A stretch of DNA of 20,966 bases from Rhodocyclaceae bacterium (lineage in GTDB: Bacteria; Pseudomonadota; Gammaproteobacteria; Burkholderiales; Rhodocyclaceae): contig JAUXNZ010000183.1 of NCBI GenBank assembly GCA_030682595.1, positions 1-20,966 of the forward strand. Direction: 5' to 3'. The notes beneath the pieces were generated by a model. The model saw only the letters and a list, made by a program, of their open reading frames with translations. It had not been told where the DNA came from and did no database searches. The position numbers were made by a program, and so were the translations under genes. Positions within the stretch are counted from its first letter, which is position 1; every line of letters starts with the position of its first letter. This document shows, in pieces, positions 1 to 7,393 of this stretch.

Positions 1-291
<291 letters not shown>

Positions 292-329
292 GATCGATTA
301 CCCCAACAAGTCTGGTCCGAGAATAAAAA

Positions 330-404
<75 letters not shown>

Positions 405-478
405 CCGAACATCAGAACAACAGAACAGTAAATACGACGCCGCCTCAACGACCACTATACAGCCACCAGCCAAAAACC

Positions 479-554
479 TGGAGCGGGCGACGAGGTTCGA
501 ACTCGCGACATCTTGCTTGGAAGGCAAGTGCTCTACCAGCTGAGCTACACCCGC
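479..554 (-). tRNA. tRNA-Gly(UCC)
   Basis: The reverse complement gives a cloverleaf of 76 nt including an encoded CCA. The acceptor stem pairs GCGGGTG with CGCCCGC, with one G-T pair. The D arm is TAGCTCAGCTGGTAGAGC. The anticodon stem is CTTGC/GCAAG with anticodon TCC, and the T arm has GTTCGAACC. It is the middle gene of the Tyr-Gly-Thr-tuf transcription unit. Confidence 0.97.
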
Positions 555-641
555 TTCGATCCAACCACACCCACACCCGACAAACCACCGCCGCCATCTT
601 TCCGGCAGCAGCCAGTCAGTGCCAACATACTGCGATATTCC

Positions 642-727
<86 letters not shown>

Positions 728-743
728 AGCGAAACAACCCGAG

Positions 744-773
744 ATTATGGATGAAACCTACCCTCGCTGTCAA
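744..773 (-). promoter_or_regulatory. Sigma-70 promoter of the tRNA-Tyr/Gly/Thr-tuf operon
   Basis: On the minus strand a perfect -35 box TTGACA (773-768) is followed after 18 nt by CATAAT (749-744; 5 of 6 matches to TATAAT). Transcription would start near 737, about 10 nt before the mature tRNA-Tyr 5' end. Bases after the -10 include a CTCGGG stretch, a GC-rich discriminator like those of stable-RNA promoters under stringent control; that regulatory point is inference. The element lies in the short gap shared with the divergent FAD oxidase gene. Confidence 0.8.
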
Positions 774-806
774 TGTCGTGTCGCGAGAAGTTTTCCCCGG
801 CGTAGA

Positions 807-2204
807 ATGACTCGGATGAATACGGTTTCCCGCTTGCCCGCCGATTTAACCACAGCGCTCGCTGCGCACTTTGGCGACCGTTTCACGATCAACCCTGGCG
901 TCTGCGCGCATCACGGCAAGGATGAGTCCTCATTACCCGCTGCGCCCCCGGAAGGAGTGGTGTTCGCGCTGACAACCGAAGAAGTCAGCGCGATTGTCAC
1001 CCTGTGTCATGCCCACCGCGTGCCGGTGATTGCCTATGGTGCAGGAACGTCGCTTGAGGGGCATTTGCATGCTGTCAAGGGCGGCGTCTGCATCGATCTG
1101 TCGGGCATGAACCGGGTGCTGTCGGTGCGCCCGGAGGATCTTGATGCAAGCGTCGAGCCCGGCGTCACCCGCAAGGCGCTGAATGCCGCCCTGCACGGCA
1201 GCGGCCTGTTTTTCCCCATCGATCCTGGTGCCGACGCCAGCATTGGCGGGATGGCCGCCACGCGCGCCTCCGGCACCAACGCGGTACGCTACGGCACGAT
1301 GCGCGAAAGCGTGCTGGCGATGACCGTGGTACTGGCCGATGGCCGGATCATCCAGACCGGCACGCGCGCGAAAAAATCGGCCGCCGGTTACGACCTGACC
1401 CGCCTGTTCGTCGGCGCGGAAGGCACGCTCGGCATCATCACCGAACTGACGGTGCGCCTGCACCCACTGCCCGAAGCGATTGCCGCCGCGACATGCGCTT
1501 TCCCCTCCATCGCCGCCGCCGTCACCACGGTGATTCAAGCCATCCAGCTGGGGATTCCCGTTGCGCGCATCGAACTGCTCGATGCACTTTCGATCACTGC
1601 CATCAACCGCTACAGCAAGACCACTCTCCGCGAGGCGCCGACGCTGTTTTTCGAGTTGCACGGTTCACCCGCCGGCGTCGCCGAGCAGACGCAGGCGATA
1701 CAGGAACTCGTCAGCGAACACGGCGGCATGGATTTCGCCTGGGCCGACCGCCCCGAGGAGCGCTCGCGCCTGTGGCAGGCGCGGCACGACGCCTATTACG
1801 CCTGCCTTGGCCTGTGTCCCGGTGCCCGTTCGCTCACCACCGACGTCTGCGTACCGATCTCGCGGCTGGCGGAATGCATTGCCGCGTCGCTCGACGACCT
1901 CGCCCGGACTGGTTTGGTCGCCCCCCTCCTCGGCCATGTGGGCGATGGCAATTTTCACATGCTGTTACTGGTCAATCCCGAGGACGCTGCAGCACTCGGA
2001 CAGGCCAGGGAATTCGCCCAACGCCTGGCGGAGCGCGCCATTGCCATGGACGGCACCTGCACGGGCGAACATGGCATCGGCCTGGGTAAACGCAAATACA
2101 TGGTCATGGAACATGGCGCGGCGGCACTCACGGCCATGCGCGCCATCAAGCAGGCGCTCGATCCGCACAACCTGATGAATCCGGGCAAGATTCTGCCCGA
2201 CTAG
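807..2204 (+). CDS. FAD-binding oxidase, D-lactate dehydrogenase (cytochrome)/GlcD type
   Basis: Flavoprotein that oxidises a 2-hydroxy acid, most likely D-lactate or glycolate, and passes electrons to the respiratory chain. The 465-aa protein has an FAD_binding_4 (PCMH-type) domain early on: PVIAYGAGTSLEG at about 73-86, the region DPGADASIGGMAATRASG, then VGAEGTLGIITELTVRLHP. The C-terminal FAD-oxidase domain carries GHVGDGNFH and GTCTGEHGIGLGKRKYM, whose His residues usually hold the metal and substrate. It ends in the family-typical LDPHNLMNPGKI. The length fits single-subunit bacterial D-LDH/GlcD proteins. An ATG at 816 is an alternative start; neither site has a strong Shine-Dalgarno. 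The open frame continues upstream through the tRNA genes, so starts before about 730 are rejected. Substrate is not determinable here. Confidence 0.9.
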   Translation: MTRMNTVSRLPADLTTALAAHFGDRFTINPGVCAHHGKDESSLPAAPPEGVVFALTTEEVSAIVTLCHAHRVPVIAYGAGTSLEGHLHAVKGGVCIDLSGMNRVLSVRPEDLDASVEPGVTRKALNAALHGSGLFFPIDPGADASIGGMAATRASGTNAVRYGTMRESVLAMTVVLADGRIIQTGTRAKKSAAGYDLTRLFVGAEGTLGIITELTVRLHPLPEAIAAATCAFPSIAAAVTTVIQAIQLGIPVARIELLDALSITAINRYSKTTLREAPTLFFELHGSPAGVAEQTQAIQELVSEHGGMDFAWADRPEERSRLWQARHDAYYACLGLCPGARSLTTDVCVPISRLAECIAASLDDLARTGLVAPLLGHVGDGNFHMLLLVNPEDAAALGQAREFAQRLAERAIAMDGTCTGEHGIGLGKRKYMVMEHGAAALTAMRAIKQALDPHNLMNPGKILPD

Positions 2205-2230
2205 CGGCCTGGCGAGGAACCGCCATTCCA

Positions 2231-3046
2231 GTGCGCAAACACCCGCCGGACAGGTCTGAATCATCCCCCTTCGCCGCGGCCCTGCTGGCACAAGCGGGCG
2301 GCGTGGCGACTGTCCTGGTGCTGGCCTTTGCGCTGACCCAGACAACTCAACTTGGTTTCTGGCAATTCCCGCTCGTCCCGGCCCTCATCCAGGGAATGGC
2401 CGCCGCCTTGATTGCCCTCTGGCAGCGCGCACCGCGCTGGTGGCTGCCGATCCATCTTGGCTTTGCGCCACTGGCCGTCGCCGTGCATGGCCTCGACATC
2501 GCCCCCGGCTGGTTTCTCGCCGCCTTTGTCCTGTCCCTGCTGATTTTCTGGCGTACCGACCAAAGCCGTGTGCCGCTGTATCTGAGCAACCGCCGCACGG
2601 CGGTGGCGCTGGTGGCACAGTTGCCAGCGGCACCCATCAAGCTGATCGACCTCGGCTGCGGCACTGGCAGCCTGCTGCGGCATTTGGCCAAAGCACGCCC
2701 TGATTGTCGCTTTGTCGGCATCGAACACGCTCCCCTGCCCTGGCTGCTGGCCCGGATATCCACCCGCGGACTAGCCAACGTGACGGTGCGGCGCGGGGAT
2801 TTCTGGCAGGAACCGCTGGGTAGCTACGATTTCGTTTATGCCTTTCTTTCCCCCGCACCCATGCCCCGCCTTTGGCGCAAGGCCTGCGCCGAAATGGCGC
2901 CAGGCGCCACCTTGGTCAGCAACAGCTTCGCCGTACCGGACATCGAGCCTGCCAGCGTGGTCGAAGTAACTGATCGCCGCGCAACCCGGCTTTACCTTTA
3001 CCGGATAAGAAAACGCCGGGCCGCCCCAAGTTTTCTTGCCCCTTGA
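2231..3046 (+). CDS. Membrane-anchored class I SAM-dependent methyltransferase
   Basis: The 271-aa protein has an N-terminal membrane region of three or four hydrophobic helices (about residues 14-38, 45-65, 72-88 and 92-108), then a cytoplasmic Rossmann methyltransferase domain. Motif I is LIDLGCGTGSLLR at 138-150; an acidic residue follows in VGIEHAP, and RRGDFW and YDFVYAFLSP look like motifs II to IV. The substrate is unknown. The GTG start at 2231 lies 26 nt after the FAD oxidase stop, with GAGGAA upstream, so the two genes are probably co-transcribed. The last 13 residues (259-271) are encoded by an intergenic-type hairpin repeat (3007-3037) and a second small hairpin whose loop holds the stop codon. 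The natural C-terminus was probably near residue 258. Confidence 0.8.
   Translation: MRKHPPDRSESSPFAAALLAQAGGVATVLVLAFALTQTTQLGFWQFPLVPALIQGMAAALIALWQRAPRWWLPIHLGFAPLAVAVHGLDIAPGWFLAAFVLSLLIFWRTDQSRVPLYLSNRRTAVALVAQLPAAPIKLIDLGCGTGSLLRHLAKARPDCRFVGIEHAPLPWLLARISTRGLANVTVRRGDFWQEPLGSYDFVYAFLSPAPMPRLWRKACAEMAPGATLVSNSFAVPDIEPASVVEVTDRRATRLYLYRIRKRRAAPSFLAP
3007..3037 (+). repeat. Family A hairpin repeat, copy 1 (variant stem, inside CDS 3' end)
   Basis: Arms AAGAAAAC (3007-3014) and GTTTTCTT (3030-3037) are perfect 8-bp complements around a 15-nt loop GCCGGGCCGCCCCAA (3015-3029). The loop is identical to that at 3900-3914, yet the stem sequence is entirely different. A second hairpin, CCCC-TTGA-GGGG (3039-3050), follows at once. 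Then come CGAGCGCAG (3057-3065), the complement of the CTGCGCTCG found in family B repeats, and a G-rich tract. The copy overlaps the last 13 codons of the methyltransferase. Confidence 0.85.
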
Positions 3047-3172
3047 GGGGAAGAACCGAGCGCAGCTAGGTTTGCGGGGTGGGGGTCAATTAAGACGACG
3101 ATTCCGCTGCATTTCCAGCCATCCCCGACCGCCCCGATCGCCAATAATGCCCTCCGTAGCGCAGGAGGCAAT

Positions 3173-3871
3173 ATGGCGGACATCATCTGTGTAATCGGTA
3201 ACAAGGGCGGGACGGGAAAAACCACGCTGTCGCACATGCTTTGTCAGGGCATGGGCCTGCTCGGGCAGCGCTCGGTATGCGTCCTGACGGACACGCATCG
3301 CGAACCGCTCGACCCGACCGAGCGGCGTTATCTCATCGCCGACGCCCGCTCGCGCGAAGCGCTGAACAAGGTGGTGGACAAAGTGCGCAGCCTGAAGGCC
3401 TGGCTGGGCGTGATCGATGGCGGCGGCAACCGCACCGAGATGGACCGGCGCCTGTATGGCGTGGCGGACCTCGTGTTGCTGCCCTTCCGCGACTCGCACG
3501 AAGACATCCGGACGGTCATCCGCGACCTGGAAATGTTCCCGCGCGCCTACGCCATTCCCACGCAGTGGCCCACCAACGCATGGCAGCGCGAGGCCGCTGA
3601 AAGAACCGTCGCGGAACTGCTGGCGCCCTACCGCGATCGCATTCTCGATCCGGTGTTCAGCCTGTCGTCCAGCAAATTTCTACTGCAAAAAACCTTGCCG
3701 CCGGGGCTGCCCACGCCGCTGGCCAACGCCTGCCGCGCAGTCGCCCATCAGGTGGTCGACCTGCTGCAGTTGCCGCTGGAAGATGACGAACCGCTGCCGG
3801 AACTCGGCGGCCGTCCGCTAGCTACGCCGCAACCGCAGCCGCTACAGCGGGTCATGGCGGTGGCCGCCTGA
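3173..3871 (+). CDS. ParA/MinD-family P-loop ATPase (232 aa, divergent)
   Basis: Predicted cytoplasmic ATPase of the SIMIBI ParA/MinD/Soj superfamily, whose members position cargo such as plasmids, chromosomes, septum factors or organelles. It carries a deviant Walker A motif GNKGGTGKTT (9-18) with the signature lysine K11 and catalytic-loop K16. TDTHREP around D40 sits where ParA proteins have D-x-D-P-Q, and a Walker B-like strand WLGVIDGGGN contains D82. The C-terminal 40 residues are proline-rich and look unstructured. AGGAGG at 3163-3168, four nt before the ATG, fixes the start. No ParB-like partner is adjacent. phaM lies 0.86 kb away, beyond the response regulator. Family membership is confident; the cargo is unknown. 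Confidence 0.85.
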   Translation: MADIICVIGNKGGTGKTTLSHMLCQGMGLLGQRSVCVLTDTHREPLDPTERRYLIADARSREALNKVVDKVRSLKAWLGVIDGGGNRTEMDRRLYGVADLVLLPFRDSHEDIRTVIRDLEMFPRAYAIPTQWPTNAWQREAAERTVAELLAPYRDRILDPVFSLSSSKFLLQKTLPPGLPTPLANACRAVAHQVVDLLQLPLEDDEPLPELGGRPLATPQPQPLQRVMAVAA

Positions 3872-3891
3872 TCCTTCTACGTGAAAATACT

Positions 3892-3949
3892 GCGTTTGCG
3901 CCGGGCCGCCCCAAGCAAACGCGGCCCGCGGCGCCAGCCGCAACCCGCA
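3892..3949 (+). repeat. Family A hairpin repeat, copy 2 (extended form)
   Basis: Arms GCGTTTGC (3892-3899) and GCAAACGC (3915-3922) enclose the loop GCCGGGCCGCCCCAA. The flank 3923-3949 is also shared with the copy at 13194-13250: over 58 nt there are three substitutions and one gap. It lies in the roughly 160-nt convergent gap between the ParA-like gene and the response regulator. The rest of that gap holds a GCGC-rich tract (3976-3993) and no coding signal I can support. Confidence 0.85.
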
Positions 3950-4033
3950 CCAATACCCATAGAAGAGACCCGTAACGCGCGCGCGCAGCGCGCCAATTAG
4001 AACCACCCGCGAGGGGGGCGAAGGGGGCGGTCG

Positions 4034-4662
4034 TTATTTCCTGCCCTGCGCGACGAGCAGGGCCTGAGAGCGATTGCCCACACCCAGCGCCTTGAAAATC
4101 GCCGAGACGTGGATTTCACCGTGCCTTCGGTCACGTCAAGCAAGGCGCCGATTTCGCGATTGGTCTTGCCTTCGGCCAGCAGTTCAAGCACCCGCGCCTG
4201 ACTTTTGGTAAGGCCGAAACGTTCGGCCACGGTCTTGGGTCGGCGGCGCTTGCCGGTCAGTTCGCGGAATTCAGGCGGCAACCAGACTTCGCCCGCCAGC
4301 ACTTCGCGCAGCGCCTCCAGCAGAGTGTCGGTCGGACTGGCCTTGGAAACGAAGCCTGCCGCCCCGTGGCGCATGGTTTTCAGCACGGTTTCACCATCAT
4401 CCAGCGCCGACAGGACCACCACCGGAATATGCGGATGACGTTTGCGGATCACGCCCAGGAAGGCCATCCCGCCCGTTCCCGGCAACATCAGGTCGAGCAG
4501 GATCAGGTCGAAATCGTCGCTGGCCGTCAGCAGTCGCGTCGCGTCATCGGCATCCCGGGCGCCCAGAATCTCGGCGGGCGTCCCGCCTTCTTCCAGACCC
4601 TTCAAGGCCAGCAACAGACCCTCGCGCACCAGCGTATGGTCTTCAATTACCAGGATTCGCAC
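4034..4662 (-). pseudogene. NarL/LuxR-family response regulator, frameshifted in the HTH
   Basis: DNA-binding two-component response regulator. The receiver domain is intact: acidic pair E7-D8, phospho-acceptor D57 in LILLDLMLP, S85 and K107. The LuxR-type HTH starts normally (LTKSQARVLELLAEGKTNRE, then VTEGTVK to residue 183), and then the frame changes. Adding one base in the run at 4114-4116 (AAA on the minus strand) restores IHVSAIFKALGVGNRSQALL and a stop at 4034, giving a normal 209-aa protein. As written, translation instead runs to 3997 with a nonsense, Arg-rich tail and loses the recognition helix. GTG 4662 is the start, preceded by GGGAAGG. No histidine kinase is adjacent. It may be a real mutation or a homopolymer sequencing error. 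Confidence 0.85.
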
Positions 4663-4693
4663 TTGCCTTCCCCTTTTCGAATGGGGCTATCAT
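4663..4693 (+). promoter_or_regulatory. Candidate promoter for phaM, overlapping the divergent one
   Basis: TTGCCT (4663-4668) and TATCAT (4688-4693) are separated by 19 nt. Transcription would start near 4700, 28 nt before the phaM ATG. The -10 shares five bases with the opposing -10, so the two promoters would compete for RNA polymerase. The -35 match and spacer are only fair. Confidence 0.4.
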
Positions 4694-4718
4694 AAGCGCT
4701 AACTCATATTCCTGTCGA
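4689..4718 (-). promoter_or_regulatory. Candidate sigma-70 promoter for the response regulator
   Basis: The minus strand has TCGACA (4718-4713; 5 of 6 matches to the -35 consensus), an 18-nt spacer, and TATGAT (4694-4689; 5 of 6 matches to the -10). The start would be near 4682, about 20 nt before the GTG at 4662, leaving room for the ribosome binding site. Confidence 0.55.
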
Positions 4719-4727
4719 GGCCCGTCC

Positions 4728-5150
4728 ATGACCAACACAACACCCAACGATCCACTGGAATTTCTCAAAGGCATGTGGGGCAACATGGGCTTTTCGCTGC
4801 CCGGCATGGTGACGCCCACGCTCGACACCGACGAGCTGGGCAAACGCATCGCTGATCTGAAAGCCGTCGAAGGCTGGCTCAAATCGAACCTGAGTCTGCT
4901 GCAAATGACGATTCAAGGTCTCGAAATGCAGCGCATCACACTGCAAACCCTGCAGCAGATGAGCCAGTCCGCGCCGGATGGCGAAAGCAGCGCGCCCAAC
5001 CCCTTCCTCAACCCGGCTGCCTGGCCGATGCCGTGGAATATGCCGGGCGGCATGAGCAGTACGGCAACGCCCGCACCACCGGCCGAAGCGGCACCGGAAA
5101 CGCCAGCGCAAGGCGCAACATCACGCCCGAAGGGCAAGCCAAAGCGGTAA
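4728..5150 (+). CDS. phaM: PhaM-like polyhydroxyalkanoate granule regulatory protein
   Basis: Small protein (140 aa) of the PhaM family. In Ralstonia eutropha, PhaM binds PHA synthase and DNA and tethers PHB granules to the nucleoid. The N-terminus has DPLEFLKGMWGNMG. The core at about 32-80 is an amphipathic helical segment, DELGKRIADLKAVEGWLKSN followed by LSLLQMTIQGLEMQRITLQT, matching the family hallmark. A Pro/Ala/Met-rich linker follows, and the protein ends in a short basic tail (RPKGKPKR) that could contact DNA, much shorter than the lysine-rich tails of some homologues. It diverges from the response regulator and overlaps the convergent AEC gene by 30 nt. Family assignment is by recalled resemblance; a role in PHA storage is inferred from it. 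Confidence 0.8.
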   Translation: MTNTTPNDPLEFLKGMWGNMGFSLPGMVTPTLDTDELGKRIADLKAVEGWLKSNLSLLQMTIQGLEMQRITLQTLQQMSQSAPDGESSAPNPFLNPAAWPMPWNMPGGMSSTATPAPPAEAAPETPAQGATSRPKGKPKR

Positions 5151-6017
5151 AGTCAGCATACCCAGCAGGGTGCTGGCCGAAATCAGCCAGGCCACGCGTG
5201 GGCCGTCACCGCCCATGCGCTGAGCCAGGATGTAGGCCGAAGAGGCCGTCGGCAATGCGGCAAAGGCCAGCGCAATGTCGAAATGAATACCCTCAAGTCC
5301 GCTGTAAAGGGCCGCCGCCAGCGCTATCGCCGGCATCGCCAGCAGCTTGATTCCCAGGAAATAGGCGGCTGCGCCGCGCCCTGTCGCACCCAGCGTGCCG
5401 CGCAACCGGAGCGCCGCGCCCACGGCCAGGAGGCCCAGAGCAATCGCCGCCTCGGCGAGCCGGCCCAGAAACTGCCCGGCCGGGGCGGGCAGGCTCAAGC
5501 CCGCCAGGTTCCACGCCAACGCGGCCAAAGTGGCCAGGAGCAGCGGGTTCTTCGCCAGTTCGCGCCACACCGACATCTCGCCGTGGCGCGCCAGCATCCA
5601 GACCGCCGCCAGGTTGGCGAGCGGCACCATACCGCCGGCCAGGAGGCCCATCGCCGCGATGCCCGCCGCGCCATGCAGCTTGGCGGCAACCGCCAGGCCG
5701 ATGTAGGAGTTGAAACGAAAGGCGCACTGAAACTGCGAAGCGAAGGAAATCGGCGTCAGCGCGAACAGCGGCCGGGCCAGCAGCGCCAACAGCATCGCCC
5801 CCAGCATTGCCGTCGCGCCAACGCCGATCAGGGGTATCGCGGCGGATGACAGCGGCGTCTTGGTAATGGCGTTGAACAGCAGCGCCGGAAACAGCACGAA
5901 GTAAATCAGCTTTTCCAGCCCCGTCCAGAAATGGTCGCCCAGCGCCATCCAGCGCCGCAGGCCAAAGCCCAGCAGGATCAGCGCGAAATCCGGCAGGAGC
6001 GTGAGGACGGTATTCAC
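5121..6017 (-). CDS. AEC-family (auxin efflux carrier-like) permease
   Basis: Inner-membrane transporter of 298 aa with about ten hydrophobic segments and no signal peptide, typical of the AEC/MdcF family that exports or moves small carboxylates. Hallmarks include LPDFALILLGFGLRRW at the start, the NAITKTPL and FRFNSYIGLAVAAKL segments, and the C-terminal LPTASSAYILAQRMGGD motif. GTG at 6017 is the only sensible start. It lies 7 nt after the stop of the CoA racemase/transferase gene, indicating one operon. Its 3' end overlaps the phaM tail by 30 nt. The substrate is unknown; an organic acid tied to the upstream CoA enzyme is a guess. Confidence 0.88.
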   Translation of the reverse strand: MNTVLTLLPDFALILLGFGLRRWMALGDHFWTGLEKLIYFVLFPALLFNAITKTPLSSAAIPLIGVGATAMLGAMLLALLARPLFALTPISFASQFQCAFRFNSYIGLAVAAKLHGAAGIAAMGLLAGGMVPLANLAAVWMLARHGEMSVWRELAKNPLLLATLAALAWNLAGLSLPAPAGQFLGRLAEAAIALGLLAVGAALRLRGTLGATGRGAAAYFLGIKLLAMPAIALAAALYSGLEGIHFDIALAFAALPTASSAYILAQRMGGDGPRVAWLISASTLLGMLTLPLWLALRA

Positions 6018-6024
6018 AAAGTGC

Positions 6025-7233
6025 TCAGATCACGCCGCTGGCACGTAACATGTCAATCTCATCATCCGCAAAACCGACTTCACGCAGGATCGCCGCCCCG
6101 TCGGCGCCGACTGCCGGCGTCGCCCCGCTGGCTTCATGTTTTGGCGCGGGGCTGCGCACTGCGAAATCGTAATCCGACAGTTTTAGCGGCGGGGCAAATT
6201 GCCGCAGGCCATCGACTTCGCGCAGCATGCTGCGCGCTTGCAGCTGTGGATGGCGCATCGCTTCCTCGAACGTCAGCACCGGTGTCACGCCGCAGTCGAC
6301 GCGCTCGAACAACGCCGCCCAGTGATCGAGCGGCTGACTGGTAAACAGCGTTTCGAGTGCGGCGCGGGTTCGCTCCCCGTCTGCGCCGCGCATCAGTCCG
6401 CGGGGCTTGAGTTCCGGCTTGCCGATGGCATCACAGAACAGGTGCCAGAATTTCGGCTCGAGCGCACCCACCGCCATGAAACGGCCATCCTGCGTTCGAT
6501 AGAGACCATAGCCGGGCAGTCCGCCATCGAGATCGTCGCTACCGCGCGGCAGGGTTTGCCCGCGCCCCAGCACCGAGAGCAGCGCCGAATACCCATGGGC
6601 AAAGCTTGCATCGGTCATCGACACATCGACGTAGCGGCCCGTGCCGCTGGCCCTGGCACCGATCACCGCGGCAAGTATGCCCATGGCCGCTGTCAATGCG
6701 CCGCCCAGCAGGTCACCGATCTGCAGGTTGGGAATCGCCGGTGCGCCGTCCGCGACGCCGATCTGATCCAGCACCCCCGAGGTGGCGATGTAATTCAGGT
6801 CATGCCCGGCGCGATCACGCCACGGGCCGTCCTGGCCGTAGCCGGTAATGGCGCAATAGACGATGCGCGGATTGATCTCCTTCACGACGGCATAGCCGAC
6901 GCCCAGGCGGTCGACCACGCCAGGCCGAAAGCTCTCGACAATCACGTCGGCCTCACGCGCGAGACGCAGGAATACCGCCACCCCGGACGACTGCTTGAGG
7001 TCGAGCCGCAGTCCGCGTTTATTCCGGTTAACGATGCGGAAGAAATAGCTGTCCTCGCCTGGCGCCGCACCCAGCCCCATCGTGCGGGCATAGTCGCCAG
7101 CCCCGGTGTCCTCGATCTTGATCACCTCGGCGCCCAGATCGGCCAGATGGAGCGTGCAGACCGGCCCCGGCAGCAGGCGCGTCAGGTCGAGTATCTTGAT
7201 GCCGGCCAGCGGAGCCGGAGGGGTTGTCGTCAT
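6025..7233 (-). CDS. CaiB/BaiF family enzyme, alpha-methylacyl-CoA racemase-like
   Basis: Class III CoA-transferase-fold protein of 402 aa. It starts GIKILDLTRLLPGP and has the family motifs LADLGAEVIKIE and NRNKRGLRLDLK. The active-site region RAGHDLNYIATSGVL is characteristic of alpha-methylacyl-CoA racemase rather than of transferases. H144 and, 30 residues on, D174 (QIGDLLGG) match the spacing of the catalytic His126/Asp156 pair known in the mycobacterial racemase MCR. The predicted reaction is therefore epimerisation of 2-methyl-branched acyl-CoA in the cytoplasm, which permits beta-oxidation of branched or steroid-type side chains. A CoA-transferase role is not excluded. The AEC transporter follows 7 nt downstream. 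Confidence 0.88.
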   Translation of the reverse strand: MTTTPPAPLAGIKILDLTRLLPGPVCTLHLADLGAEVIKIEDTGAGDYARTMGLGAAPGEDSYFFRIVNRNKRGLRLDLKQSSGVAVFLRLAREADVIVESFRPGVVDRLGVGYAVVKEINPRIVYCAITGYGQDGPWRDRAGHDLNYIATSGVLDQIGVADGAPAIPNLQIGDLLGGALTAAMGILAAVIGARASGTGRYVDVSMTDASFAHGYSALLSVLGRGQTLPRGSDDLDGGLPGYGLYRTQDGRFMAVGALEPKFWHLFCDAIGKPELKPRGLMRGADGERTRAALETLFTSQPLDHWAALFERVDCGVTPVLTFEEAMRHPQLQARSMLREVDGLRQFAPPLKLSDYDFAVRSPAPKHEASGATPAVGADGAAILREVGFADDEIDMLRASGVI

Positions 7234-7257
7234 GCGGACATTTTATGCCGGCCAGCC

Positions 7258-7279
7258 AGTGCAATGAAAACATTGCGCT
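7258..7279. promoter_or_regulatory. Palindromic operator-like site in the divergent racemase/HPP gap
   Basis: GCAATG (7261-7266) - AAAA - CATTGC (7271-7276) is a perfect inverted repeat that extends to 9-bp arms with one G-T pair. It sits 25-46 nt upstream of the racemase ATG (7233), where a -35 element would be expected. A possible minus-strand -10, TAAAAT or CATAAA, lies just before that ATG. This is the layout of a repressor operator. The regulator is unknown. The rest of the gap (7234-7393) shows no gene. Confidence 0.5.
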
Positions 7280-7393
7280 ACCGCACAAATACTGAAACGC
7301 TCGCCCTGCCGTCCCTGGAAACCCGGGTGGCGATACTGCCCAGTTAAGTGAATGGCCTGCTATTTCCCGGCACTTCTGATTGATAATTACGAG

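Noticed and set aside
3892..3922. Integron attC site
   Set aside because: The arms do not fit RYYYAAC/GTTRRRY core sites, no integrase or gene cassettes are present, and the conserved part is the loop.
3971..3995. GCGC-rich tract as a Rho-independent terminator
   Set aside because: It can fold, but no T run follows on either strand.
3997..4033. C-terminal Arg-rich tail of the response regulator as a real domain
   Set aside because: It arises only after the frameshift; the other frame restores the conserved LuxR helix and a family-typical end.
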